Assembly: GCA_022316685.1 (NCBI GenBank)
Contig: JAKJHU010000014.1
Span: 4,087,001 to 4,151,000, forward strand
Direction: 5' to 3'
Length of the DNA stretch: 64,000 nt
DNA from: Progne subis subis
Taxonomy: Eukaryota; Chordata; Aves; Passeriformes; Hirundinidae
Below are positions 28,254 to 38,535 of this stretch, piece by piece. The position numbers and the translations under genes were made by a program. Numbering within the stretch: position 1 is the stretch's first letter; every line of letters starts with the position of its first letter. The notes beneath the pieces are model-generated. The model was not told the DNA's origin and made no database searches. It saw only the letters and a program-made list of their open reading frames with translations.

Positions 28254-28264
28254 GTACGTACCTG
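28254..28264 (-). other. 5' splice site (donor) of the NAALADL2 exon, with a tandem GT 4 nt downstream
   Basis: On the minus strand the exon ends CAG and the intron begins GTACGTACC. CAG|GTACGT fits the donor consensus and leaves a codon split after its second base. A second GT lies 4 nt further in (TAC|GTACCT), so the site has the GTNNGT tandem-donor form. The first GT is the better match and is taken as the main site. Confidence 0.8.
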
Positions 28265-28763
28265 TAAATTCGTTGAATATTTTCAGCTTTGATTTCCTTG
28301 AGAATTTCATGGTAGAGATGAGGATTATTTGGCTCTTCAGATGCTGGGGGAGAAGGGCATTTCTTGCGTGCATAATATCCTATCACAATTCCAAAAATAA
28401 ATAAAATCAAAGCAGTGCAAAATACTTTCAGTATCTGAATAAAGCTGCAGCGGTTGCTCTTTGGTGCCTGTCTGGTGTAGTGGGAGATGTAGTCGGGGTC
28501 TTCCTGAAGCCTCTGGAATCTTCCCTTTGGAGAAGAGGAAGGCTGGATGGGCTCCAGGTCAAGGTCAGGGCTCTGCGAGTTCCCCAGGTGGTGCTGGGCT
28601 GCACTGTCCAGTCGGAAATGGTCAAAGCCAGGCTCCTCCAGCTCTTTTTCCATGTCCCACTCCAGTTCCAACGCTGTGGCTTGGAGCTCGTCGTTGTCAA
28701 GGTATGGAGAGTGCCCCTGTGCTCTCTGGTCTGCATTCACCTTGTGATAGGCCATCTTTTTAT
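28262..28763 (-). CDS. NAALADL2: NAALADL2 early coding exon (N-terminus plus transmembrane helix), partial gene
   Basis: This exon encodes the first part of N-acetylated alpha-linked acidic dipeptidase-like 2, a type II single-pass membrane protein related to glutamate carboxypeptidase II and the transferrin receptor. From the ATG at 28755-28753 it gives 164 complete codons plus two bases of a split codon. An acidic cytoplasmic tail (segments such as YLDNDELQATALELEWDMEK and PKGRFQRLQEDPDYISHYTR) is followed by a hydrophobic helix at about residues 106-128 (core FCTALILFIFGIVIGYY) and then the juxtamembrane ectodomain (LYHEILKEIKAENIQ). These segments match the human protein as I remember it. 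The peptidase-like domain lies in exons outside the window. The ATG has a good context (A at -3, G at +4), but the frame is open back to the acceptor and the human protein starts slightly upstream, so the true start may be in an earlier exon. The reading frame is intact with no stop. The paralogue's catalytic role is uncertain in the family. Confidence 0.95.
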
Positions 28764-28766
28764 CTA
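28764..28766 (-). other. 3' splice site (acceptor) of the NAALADL2 exon
   Basis: On the minus strand the intron ends in TAG at 28766-28764, preceded by a U-rich stretch (GGTTTTAAATTTTGTTTTAA), and the exon starts ATAAAAAG just before the ATG. The exon therefore opens with two bases of a split codon followed by AAA AAG ATG, matching the KKM that precedes the conserved block in the human protein. Confidence 0.8.
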
Positions 28767-30387
28767 TTAAAACAAAATTTAAAACCGAAATGTTTGTTTC
28801 TATGTGCACACATAAACAATTTATTTATTCTTTATAAACCTGAGAGAATGAAACAGAAAATAAAGCCAAAAAAACTGGGTTCTCAGCATTTCACTGTCCC
28901 CATTTCCATTGTCCTGTCTACTGTAGGATCAGCAGTCCCATGAACATTCTCATGGGAAATATATTGTAAGAATATGAATAAAAGGAACTTAAAGGTGCCA
29001 ATGGCAAACTGCTGAAATTATCCAATTATTTTGTCAGTCCTCGAGATAATATTAAAAAATTGAGTGAAGGCTCAGAGCTTCCAAAACAATTATTTGTTAC
29101 CTGAAAGTAATTTTAAAGCTTAACAATTGTGTGCAACAATTTCATTTCACACACCGTACAAAATAATGCCGCTAAAATAAAGTTGAAAAGCTGAAAATAA
29201 TATGAATTGCCTCATCTGATTCTAAACACAAGGAAATGATAAATTAAAAAAGAAACTTCAGGGTGACACTGTACTTACATATCAATAAAAGGCTTCCATT
29301 TAGATGGAGCATTCTATTATTTATAGGTATTTTAAATGCATAGCTCCTGAATGACTGATGAATTTACTTAGAAATTGTCCCAGCTGTTTTGCTCCACTTA
29401 TTTTTCCCATTTTAATGAATCAAAAGCACTGCCAGATAAGTATTTGTAACAAAATCACTCTTTTAATAGCAAGGCACAACTGTGGCACTTCTAGATATTT
29501 CTATGGAAGTAGAAGCCCTCTAAAGGGAACTCTGACCTCCAGTACAAACACTCAAAGTCAATTTTCAACAAATCATTTTTGACAGACTGCAACAAGGTGG
29601 GTGCAGGATGCCTTTTCCCCCACACTCTGACAAAAGCCATTCCAACACATAAGCATCTGTAATTTAGGGCTTTTCAAACATCCGACTCACTTCTCAATTA
29701 GAATAAAATGAAGATAAAGATATGGAACCTCTCATTGTGATGGACACAAGACTGACACCTACAACACTACATTATCACTCCATTTTTATGTTTTAAGGCA
29801 TTTTCACTCTCCAAGACTCATCTCCAAGTAACATTACCACATAATAGAGCAACCCACTGTAATGGCAAAGTGGAATTCAGCTTTTTGAAGCTCTCTGAAG
29901 AGAGCAAACCACTTGCAAGCTCCAATACAATGAAACAGCCTATCGTCCCCTGAAAGGCTATCTGCCTCTATACAATACCAATTTACAGCTCTTATTTTCC
30001 CCCTACAGCCATATAAATTTCCCTCACCTATAACTGTCAGACAGCCTGGGAACAGTCAAGAGAGCCAAGTCACCATTCCTGTCCCTTTGCAAACCAATTC
30101 TCCCCCTGCACTCCAAACTTTTCCATATGTGGTGGGAGCAGCACAGCTTAGAGGGAGATGAACTAACACCTCTTAAATTAGCGTGAAAGCCTGCATTATT
30201 TATTTAAATAACAATTGTAAATTTAGTCTTTAAATTCCAGTGGAATCCACAGATGGCTACAGAGTCAAACAGAGGCAGAGCTGCTGTGGCTGCCCTCTGT
30301 GGACTCTGTGAGCCCAGCCCTCAGGTGTGCAGGATGCTCTGAACTCCAGCACCACGATCCCCAGGGTTGTGAACCACCTCGAGATTT

Positions 30388-30460
30388 CCCAAGGGAGCAC
30401 TCTGCCTCTCCATCCAGGTTGTTCAGGAAGATATTTAATAATGCCAGCCCTACAAATGAT
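30388..30460 (-). repeat. Possible degraded CR1-clade LINE fragment
   Basis: The + strand text around CATCCAGGTTGTTCAGGAAG and ATATTTAATAATGCCAGCCC resembles the inverted internal region of CR1/L3-type LINEs, which reads like a 'catccaggt..ttaataaagatattaaac..tggccc' phrase. The flanks do not align clearly to my memory of the consensus, so this may be a scrap of an old insertion or a coincidence. Confidence 0.35.
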
Positions 30461-31457
30461 GCCTGCTGCTCTGAGCTTCCTGCCAGGCAGCAACTGGACA
30501 TCAAACCATGTATTAATATTCTTTGGAAAATTGAGATAACTCATTTTCAAGCTCTTTATCTGCCCTTTCACTCCATCTCCTCTTCTGTTAGTGGAAGGAT
30601 TAATTTGCAAACCATCAGCGACAGAGATCACTGCTAGGTAATATCAACTGCCCAACAACCTCGCCTTTCCAAATCCACTTAATACTGCTTTTTATTAGAA
30701 ATTAAAGACTGATGTTTTGTCCTTTAAAGCAAAGTAAATCATCACATCATTTCATAAACACATAATTTTGGCTCTAGAATTCCTGAAGTCATTTAACTTT
30801 TAGCCAAATAAGTAAAACCTTGGCAGATTACTACAGTACTAGCCATAAACCAGAATTTAAGTTTCTCAGATGCAGTTTCATGGAAAATATTAATCTTGCT
30901 GAGCTTATAAACGTTGACCATTGCTTATCTGTGGTAGTTAAATTTTCCCTGTATTTATGAAAATATTAAAGAAAAGTGTATTATTGTTCACTGGATTGTA
31001 TTAATAAAGGTTATTTAAATCTACATATAAATACATAATAAAAATACATTATGGAATTTCTTGAAATGGTTATTAATACTTATTATGCAGATGAGTAGTA
31101 ACCCCACTCCACATCTTTGCATGTCAGCAATTCAGTTTTCATTCAAAGCACCAAAACCAGTTTCCTCACTTCAGGAAAAAATTCCCAACAACAAACACAC
31201 AAGCAGCTAAACGACCTAAAATAAAAAAATCAATATTCAATTCAGTTTTATATTTGAGAGCAGTCTTTGGAGTATGGGACCTTATTAGCAACACACATCC
31301 TTTAGTTAAAGAGTGCAAAGAATGCAAGAGTAGCTGCAGTTCACTTTTTTCACTAATATCTCTAAGCTCATTTCAGTCTAAGGACACAGCACAACTTACC
31401 TTGGAATTGGAAAGAGAAAGAAAACACTGCATATTCACAGCAATAGTGAACTGTGAC

Positions 31458-31473
31458 AAAAAAAAAAAAAAAA
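31458..31473. repeat. Poly-A tract, 16 nt
   Basis: A homopolymer in intronic DNA with no associated element recognised. Confidence 0.93.
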
Positions 31474-32017
31474 TACTATAGAAATACAGAAAAAAAATGA
31501 TGTCAAGAAAACACCACAATACTCTAGTTCAGTCTTCTCTATAACACAGACCATAAAATGAACATATTTCTGAAAGACATTTTTGAAAACTTCAGGAGAT
31601 AGCAAATTCACCCCATCTGCCAGCAAGCTGTTTCAACATTTAATTGTTGTTAAATACATGTTTTATTATAAAGATAAAAGAGCAATCCAAAATGCCAGAA
31701 GTCTGAATATGCACCAAGTGAGCTTTAAAGCCACTCCATAGGGACAGCAAACTCTGGAATACTGGACAGAGCCAAGCTGATGACCAATAAAGCTGATGTA
31801 CATTTCTATACTTCGACTGATTTGTGGGGAGAATGTTTATAAAGAGGTATCAAACCAAAGCTAAATATCCTTTCAATTAACTGTGCACAAGAAATCAGGA
31901 GAGTCAGCTTTATCAGATCGTTATTGCCTTAACGAGCCCATTTCAAAACTCTCTGCCTGTGCTTTGACCTTAAAAATAACACATTTACATCCTGCCTGAT
32001 AGCAACATCTTGTTATG

Positions 32018-32043
32018 GAACCATCAGAAGGAACCATCAGAAA
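32018..32043. repeat. 13-bp tandem duplication
   Basis: GGAACCATCAGAA occurs twice head to tail in this stretch of the intron. It is probably a slippage product. Confidence 0.8.
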
Positions 32044-33074
32044 CTTCTTTTCTTGACAACTTCCCCTGCTTCAATCCCTTATCAGCAAAGCTTTTGAAAA
32101 CTATAGAAATATGATCTTCATTGAAGCTCCTGCTATCCCCCAGTACCTCCATAACAGAAAGGTGAGTTTACAGGAAAGATTTCATTTCATGAAATCAACA
32201 AGGAAAGAGCAATATGAACATGCTACCGTAAATTCTTTGCGACTGGAGCTGCAGTTGCTAAACGCAGCTCATAAATAGCTGAGACAATTAGCAGGCTCAT
32301 GCACAGCAGGGAAGTGTGGCCAGTGTTAACGGGCTGCCCACAGCAAACCCTTCTCAGGCCACTTAGTGCTCAGCACTGAAAAGGCAAAATTCACCCTAAA
32401 GGAACTGTGGCCTCTTTGTACAGTCATAAATCCAAAATTCCAGGGTAGTTGGCTCATCTCATTTGGAAGGGGTCTTTCATTTTCCTCTCAATATCTTCTA
32501 TACAGAGTGCATTTCCTCTAAGTCCTTGTAATAATTTTGTCCCTAGGAAAACCCCCAAAGCAGATGCAGTATCACCTGTTAAAAATGCTTATCATGGAAC
32601 TCAACACCCACTGCACTTGCAAGGCTTTAAAGTATGTATGACAACAAATTAGTACTTTGTTAAATAAGATGATGCCAAGTTTCAGGCCTAGACAAATTTC
32701 TTCAGAGTCATAAATCCCTGTTTGCAGAAGAGATTATGATGCCCTTGTCAACAGCAACATTACACTACCCTGTAATTCAAAACTAAGAATGTGATATTTC
32801 CATCACTGCTGCCTTAATTTTGTGCAGTAATGATTTCTCCTTTCCCTCACCTTTGGGATAAGGGCCTGGCAAGCAGTTCAGTTATAGCAGGACAATTAAG
32901 TACCTTGTCACTCCATAGAGCCACCAGAAAAAAACAAACGGCAACACTCACCAGTTGTTCACATTTCACTGAGGATGAATGCAACCTGAAAGACTGAGCA
33001 GTGTTGTAGCAGAAACACCAGAGAGAAACACCAGACTGGAGAAATGTCTGTAAAACACAGCTAAGTTGAATCTA

Positions 33075-33460
33075 AAGTTGCCTCTTCATTAGTAAGTCCT
33101 TTTTGGCACAGATGAATGATACAGAGTATTTTACCTCTCCAAAATCTCTCATTGATTTTATTATACGAGGAACAGCCACGTGGACCAGGATATCATTAAT
33201 ACCAACACAAAGTACAACCACATGACAAGAACAGGGTCTGTGGTGCACCCGGATTGATAAGACTTGTGCACGACGATGTCCAGCTGGAACAAGAGTTAAT
33301 TTGCCTGTCCAAATGCATCAGCCACCTGAGCTATAACATCCTGGGCCATCCAGATGTGCCTAGGAATGTGGATATATCTGCCTGCTACCTTTTCAGAAAC
33401 TCTGAATTCCTGGAGCTCACAAAAACATTGCAGGAAGCTTCTTCTTCCAGCAGGCAAGTA
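33075..33460 (-). pseudogene. Frameshifted SGNH-hydrolase-like remnant (possibly LINE ORF1 esterase)
   Basis: Two overlapping minus-strand frames look protein-like although neither is a complete gene. One runs 33460-33299 (54 codons, bounded by TGA and TAA) and includes HIPRHIWMAQDVIAQVADAF. The next, one base out of phase, runs 33317-33075 (81 codons, to a TAG) and includes VPAGHRRAQVL followed by CHVVVLCVGINDI. The last segment looks like block III (GxND after a hydrophobic beta strand) of SGNH/GDSL hydrolases. An esterase of this fold occurs in ORF1 of CR1-like LINEs, so a transposon origin is plausible. The catalytic GDS block I is not visible, nor the downstream DxxH. It could also be a chance resemblance. 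Confidence 0.35.
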
Positions 33461-34849
33461 TCAGGTAACAAAAAGACAGCCTTAGCTGGTCTCTAATATG
33501 CTGGGCATGTATTACTAACACAGATCTTTCCCGTTCTCAGACACATTTGTTTTGCAAATACCTATTTGCCTGAAACAAAACACAGATATACTTACTGACC
33601 TTATAGGAGCTAACAGCATCTGTGATAGATGCAGAGTTTACCAAGGAGGTTTATTAAAACTGCAGTGTAATCAGACCAGTATAAATGGCTCTGTTTCGGA
33701 GCCTGTGCACTTCTTGTGGGATGTGCCGTACTGCTGCCTTTGCTTTGCTTCCAGGACAGCTCTTCCCTCCCATTAGGGTGGGAACAGCTCAGTTTTCTCA
33801 CTGCTCACTCTTTTTGCTCATTTGCAAACATCAGGATAACAATGACAATCAAGGAGAGAGAAGCCACACACAAAACACTCCAGTTTCTTAGTTCATGAAT
33901 TAATCATTCATTTTTCCACTGGAATCAACACTCAGATCCTGCTGTTCTCCTTGAGAAGGGCACTAGATAGGATTTCAGTGATCCTGAAAGCAACGAAGCA
34001 GATGGAGAATCTGGACCTCCAGGGCTAGTCGGGATGTGTTGTGTATGTGCGTTTACACACTGCTCCTAAACTGGGTGTAAGGGGAAGTAATTCTGTCCCA
34101 CATCTCTGTTCATTGGCACCAGGCCCCAGCCCCACCACCTAAATCATCCTGCCCAAACCACATCCCCACCATTTACCTTCCCAAAATTCTGCCCAAGCTC
34201 CTGTCCGTCCCACCCAAAGCTCTTCTTCCAAAACGTCCATCTTTCCCTTTTCCCATTTTCCCTCACATTGACTGTCTGTACACTAACCTAATATTCAGTT
34301 TGTCTGCATAGATACATTTTTCCAACTTCAAGGTTTCATCAATAATATATTTTGCATTACATCCCCCCAGACATTGTAATTGCCTCTGAAAGAAATAAAA
34401 TATAAAGCTTTACCAGGACAAAAACTATTATTGGTGCATTTGCATTTAAGCTTATAGTTGAATTTGATGTGAAATAAAATCATTGTAAATGGTGTTTAAC
34501 TTGAAAATGCTGACAGCAATAGCTGTACTAACAGGCCATAGAAGTTCTTAAGAAAGTTAATTTTACATGACTCATTTCTGCTTCGGAAATTTTTACATTG
34601 CCAGTCTTTGGCTTGGGCACATTTCGCTTTAATATTTTTCAAACTCTTTTTTCTCTTTAATTACAGTAAATCCCATTTAAATTATTATTTAAAAAAATAA
34701 GTCATTTTAACTTCAAAAATTTGGAAACTGCACACTTGCAAGCTACTACACTGTAATAAAGTGTGCTAGTAGGAGTCTGCTATACTTCAAAAGATGCAAA
34801 CCAACATTGCAAAATATGATGTTGTTTCAACCCATATCTTGGAAAGAAC

Positions 34850-34987
34850 AAAAAACCCACAAACCAGAAAAACAAAACAAAACAAAACAAACAAAAAAAA
34901 AACCCACACAAAAAAAACCACCATAAAAAACCAAAACCCACAACCAACCAGCCAACTAACAACAAAAACAAACAAAAGAAAACCAAA
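34850..34987. repeat. A-rich (AAAAC)n-type low-complexity block
   Basis: This is a degenerate array of AAAAC, AAAC and ACCAAAA units, almost free of T and G on the + strand. It lies about 240 bp before the CR1 fragment at 35220. Open frames across it are artefacts of composition. Confidence 0.9.
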
Positions 34988-35219
34988 ATCAAAAGGTCAT
35001 TTTTCTGGATGAGCTACAAACAAGAAAAACAGGAATCTGGCCTCATCATAGGCATCAACCCCGTTCCAGATTTTAAACAATCCTTGACAAAACCTTGCAG
35101 CGAAAATATTAACACATTCTGTTTGGGGGAAGAAAAACAACCAAACAAAAAAAGAAACCACAACCCATAAACAAGCTGATGACCCTGGAGTATCTGGGAT
35201 ACAATTCTATCTAAAACTG

Positions 35220-35380
35220 GTCCAACCTTGCTGCCCCAGCAGGGTCATCGCAGAGGACACCACACAAGATTGGAATCCAGATGGTTCTGGGGTATTTCCA
35301 GTGAAGGAGACTCCACACCCTTTCTGGGCAATCTGTTCCAAGTGCTCCAGTTTTCAGAGTCTACGATCAATTTCTCAAAC
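35220..35380 (-). repeat. CR1 LINE fragment, older copy
   Basis: The + strand carries AATCCAGATGGTTCTGGGGT, ATTTCCAGTGAAGGAGACTC and CTTTCTGGGCAATCTGTTCC, which match the inverted internal 3' region of avian CR1 (the 'ccagtgaaggagactccac..ctctgggca.cctgttccagtgctc' phrase). The copy is more diverged than the one at 36.2 kb, and its borders are uncertain by tens of bases. Confidence 0.7.
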
Positions 35381-35984
35381 TTTGCCTGTTATTACAGAAG
35401 ACAAATCTTCCTGTTAGCAATATTTCACATGGAAATCAGAGATACAGAGGAAATATGAAGCCCTCATGTCTCATGTCAAGAGTAATTTTTTGGATAAAAC
35501 CAGACTTTAAATGATATATCCAAAATATTGATAGACACACACAAAAATGTTCCTGCTGTCACCATCCTGTGCTATTCTAACTTGCTGTAGAAAAATAGGC
35601 CAGCAGTTGTATAAAAAAAATTAAATCCTTACTTCAATACTACATTTTCTAGATTTTTTTTTTCTCATTTCTTGCTCAGTGGGGTTTTACTCAGTTTTAT
35701 CAAGTTCAACAATGACAGGGAGCCCTTAAAAATAATATATTATGGAGCTGAAGATGGCAACATTTACAATTTAGCTTTATTGGAATTTTACTATATTTTG
35801 ATAGATGACAGCTTTAATGATTCTGTGCATGGTTTATGGCAGAAAACAGTAAGGCAGTAACATAATTTTTCTGCTCTTTTCAACGATCTGTATCCAAAGA
35901 ATTCAGAAAACAAGCAAGTGTACTTCATAATCACGCCAAATTTATTTTCTGGGTGAACTCTCAAATGTTAAAGCTCAAGTACAC

Positions 35985-36211
35985 CGAGTGACGTTGCCGT
36001 GGCAACTGCTACTGCAACCCAAGATGAGCCCATGTTTGTGAAAGCACGCTCGTGTCCCCCGTACACCGGCCACGGCACACGGAGCCCCGGACTCCTATCA
36101 GGAGGCAATGGAGCTGTTCACGCATTATCAGCCCTGAGACTGCTCCTGGCCAGGCCAGGGGACATCTGCTGGAGCCCTCAGGCTGTAACAATCCTGGCCG
36201 TGATCTGCACG
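35985..36211. promoter_or_regulatory. CpG-dense patch with RFX X-box, candidate regulatory element
   Basis: About 13 CpG dinucleotides fall within 227 bp, far denser than the surrounding intron, where many hundreds of bases contain only a few. The left edge carries the 14-bp palindrome described separately. The patch abuts the CR1 fragment at 36212, which adds further CpGs. No ATG-led frame of interest accompanies it. It may be an intronic enhancer, an alternative promoter, or simply GC-rich repeat-derived DNA. Confidence 0.4.
35993..36006. promoter_or_regulatory. RFX-family X-box palindrome
   Basis: The sequence GTTGCCGTGGCAAC differs from the RFX full-site consensus GTTGCCATGGCAAC at one central base and keeps both half-sites (GTTGCC and GGCAAC). 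It overlaps a TGACGTTG sequence that resembles a CRE half-site. RFX factors bind such sites in ciliary, immune and neuronal enhancers. Confidence 0.6.
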
Positions 36212-36622
36212 TACAGAATCGTGTGGTTGGTTACGCTGGAAAAGACCTGTACGGTCAGCGAGGCCAGCCGCTAACGCAGCGCTGCCAAGGCCACCACTAC
36301 ACCGAGTCCCCAGGCGCCACAACCACACAGCTTTTAAACACCTCCTGGGTGGGGGGTGACTCCACACTGCCACTGGGCACCTGTGCCAGGGCTTTCAGTG
36401 AAGAAATATTCCCTTATGGCCAATCTAAACCTTCTTTGGTACAGCTTAGAGCCGTTTCTTCCTGTCTCTTCACTTGCTAGCTGAGAGAAGAGACCAAGCC
36501 CATCTGGCTAAGCCTCCTTTCAGGGAGTTACCGAGAAGAAAAGGTCTCCCCTAAGACTCCTTTTCTCCAAACACCACTACCTCCCTCAGCTATTCTTCCT
36601 AAGCCTTGTTTACTCCTGCTTC
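36212..36622 (-). repeat. CR1 LINE 3'-end fragment, CpG-retaining
   Basis: The + strand begins ACAGAATCGTGTGGTTGG and continues through GCGCTGCCAAGGCCACCACT, CTTTTAAACACCTCCTGGGT, GGCTTTCAGTGAAGAAATAT and GAGAAGAGACCAAGCCCATC to CTCCTTTTCTCC. All match, in order, the inverted 3' portion of avian CR1, giving a minus-strand fragment of about 410 bp. The first 100 bp keep nine CpG sites where the older copies in this window have lost most of theirs. Confidence 0.88.
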
Positions 36623-38406
36623 TAGGGTCTAAATGAGAAACCCTTCATTTGCCCCAAGATGTAATGTTAGAAGATTTAGTGTTGCTATAGCTATAGGCGG
36701 AGTAGAGCAGTAATATGTTTGGCGTCCTTTGACCTTTTTTTTTCCTAAATCTCCACTGAAATAAGCTGTCATATTTGAGAAATGTCAAGAGTTTGGTCAT
36801 TTGAGTCTGCCTGGAGGTGTAATTTTGTATGGAGTACAATTCCTGTGAATTTATCAGAACATGTTTTTTCACACATAGTCAACATGGTGTGACATTCAGC
36901 ATCCTGAATCCGCCAATGTCTACACGGTGAAATGAGTTTATATTTCTCTTAAAAAGAAAATCCGAGATGTGTTAGTTCAGGTCAACAAAGGAATCCTCAG
37001 TGAATTCCTGAAGATAAAAATTAAAGGAAGCACCCCTTCTTTCTGCTGTTTCCTCTGCACACCTATCTTTTGGCAGTTCTGCCACAGGTTTAACATTTGT
37101 GATGAAGTACATCTACATGTAAAGCTTCACGTATCAGTAATGCATGTGCTTTCAGTGGCTCTCCAGAAGAATTTCATACTTTTACTACAGCCCTTCTGGA
37201 AAAAAGCAACAAAAGCAGTCAGAGCTGATGCTGTTTTCAGCCAAGTCCTACCAACTGTGACCACATCCTTGGGAGAAGAGGCACAGCTGCTTAGCCCATG
37301 GTTTAATTTTCAGCCTCTCTTTGATGGTCTCCCAATCATTATTTAGGGAAATCTCTCAGCCTTGCTATGCTGTAGGAAGATGAGGCCATTGCAAGAAATA
37401 AACTGGAGAAGTCCATTATCCTAAAGACTACCTCAATTCTCAGTCTCTTTCTCATCTGGTCATTTTTGACACACTCAAGTTGACAGTCAAACTTCCATAT
37501 GCTCAACTTAGCACAGACTGCCAGTAGACTGAGCTTATTAATACTTTTAGTCTATGCACATTTCCCCATGAGTAATTTCTTAGAAAGCAACCATAACACT
37601 TCTTGACCATTTAGAGAAGAGCGTGATACACACCTTATAATCTAAATAAAAGAACAGATCAGTGACTGTAGAAGAAAAACTTCTCATAAACCTTTGTACT
37701 TGGTTGTGCATAGCTATTACAGCTTAGATTGTTTATGCTGTAGAAATCCTTGAGTTAGAGACATTAGCAGTTGAAGAGAAGCAAAGTGTGCATTATGACA
37801 AGAACAAAGAGGACATAATCAAGAAACATATAGCTTAGTACACTGAGCTAAAGGAGGCTATATAAAGCTTGTAACTGATGCTTAGAGGTATTGCAGCAAT
37901 TCCCTTCTGAAGTGGGAACAGAGCATCAACAGAAGGACTGATGGTTTCTGCTAATTCAGGTCTATACCATCAGCTAAATGTGGGCTGATGACCCTGTTGG
38001 ATACCCGCATCCAGGTGCACACCCTGGACAAGACAGACAGTGATGTTTGGGAACTTTCAACAAAGTAATGGTAATCAGAAAATGACAATCTGCTGACAGC
38101 AAGAAATGTTAACAAATGCCACAGGAAAGCAGCTGTGGATGACCAGTCACAGAGTTCGCATACTGGCTTAATATGTACCATTGCTTCCTCTCCAATTGTC
38201 TTTAAAAAGCACCATTAATCCAAAATACCCCAAGGAACAGTGCTAAAAGAAGGCTAAACCTTCTGTCCCTGCTTTCAGCTATAAACCAGAACATGTCCAT
38301 GTTCATGTCACAGTAGAACACGTTACAGTCTATTAAAAAAATGGGATGATACATCAATTACAATAGTGGAATTAATTATGGAAAGTTACACTGAAAAGTT
38401 GACAAT

Positions 38407-38535
38407 TCACAGAATCATGAAAATGTTGGCTGGCAGGGACCTCACAGGGTCACCTGCTCCATCCTCCCACACAAAGCAGGACTGCTGCCAAGAACAGATC
38501 AAGTCACCTCATCCTTAAGCTGAACTCATCCAGCA
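38407..38535 (-). repeat. CR1 LINE 3'-end fragment, divergent
   Basis: The + strand starts CACAGAATCATGAAAATGTT and continues GGCAGGGACCTCACAGGGTC and CACAAAGCAGGACTGCTGCC. This fits the inverted 3' end of an older CR1 subfamily with the 'ttggagggacctc..ggtcatc..tcca..ccc..caaagcaggg' pattern. The 5' border is indistinct. Confidence 0.65.

Larger units (their letters stand above)
1..28261 (-). other. NAALADL2: NAALADL2 intron downstream of the coding exon (partial)
   Basis: No further NAALADL2 exon was recognised between the donor at 28261 and the window start; in particular, nothing matches the segment that follows the helix exon in the human protein (around NLVQLYKNED). Open frames in this stretch are short, often lack an ATG, and show no domain or splice context. 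Recognisable content is limited to the CR1 fragment at 25749-25902, homopolymer tracts, one short tandem duplication and A-rich low-complexity DNA. I see nothing else supportable in 1-6600, 6800-8400, 11000-17400, 18800-19900, 20100-22400 or 22700-25700 except a GC-richer patch at 16430-16800. Confidence 0.75.

Noticed and set aside
28090..28261. Continuation of the NAALADL2 frame past the donor to a stop at 28090
   Set aside because: The residues beyond the split Arg codon lose similarity to the family and include a poly-Phe run encoded by the T27 tract, so this is intron read-through.
28461..28943. 160-codon + strand frame at 28.5-28.9 kb
   Set aside because: It is antisense to the NAALADL2 exon and continues into the intron. 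The real coding signal is on the minus strand.
33254..33496. 80-codon + strand frame opposite the SGNH-like stretch
   Set aside because: The minus strand is the one with the motif-bearing frames; the + strand frame starts with an alternative codon and has no domain features.
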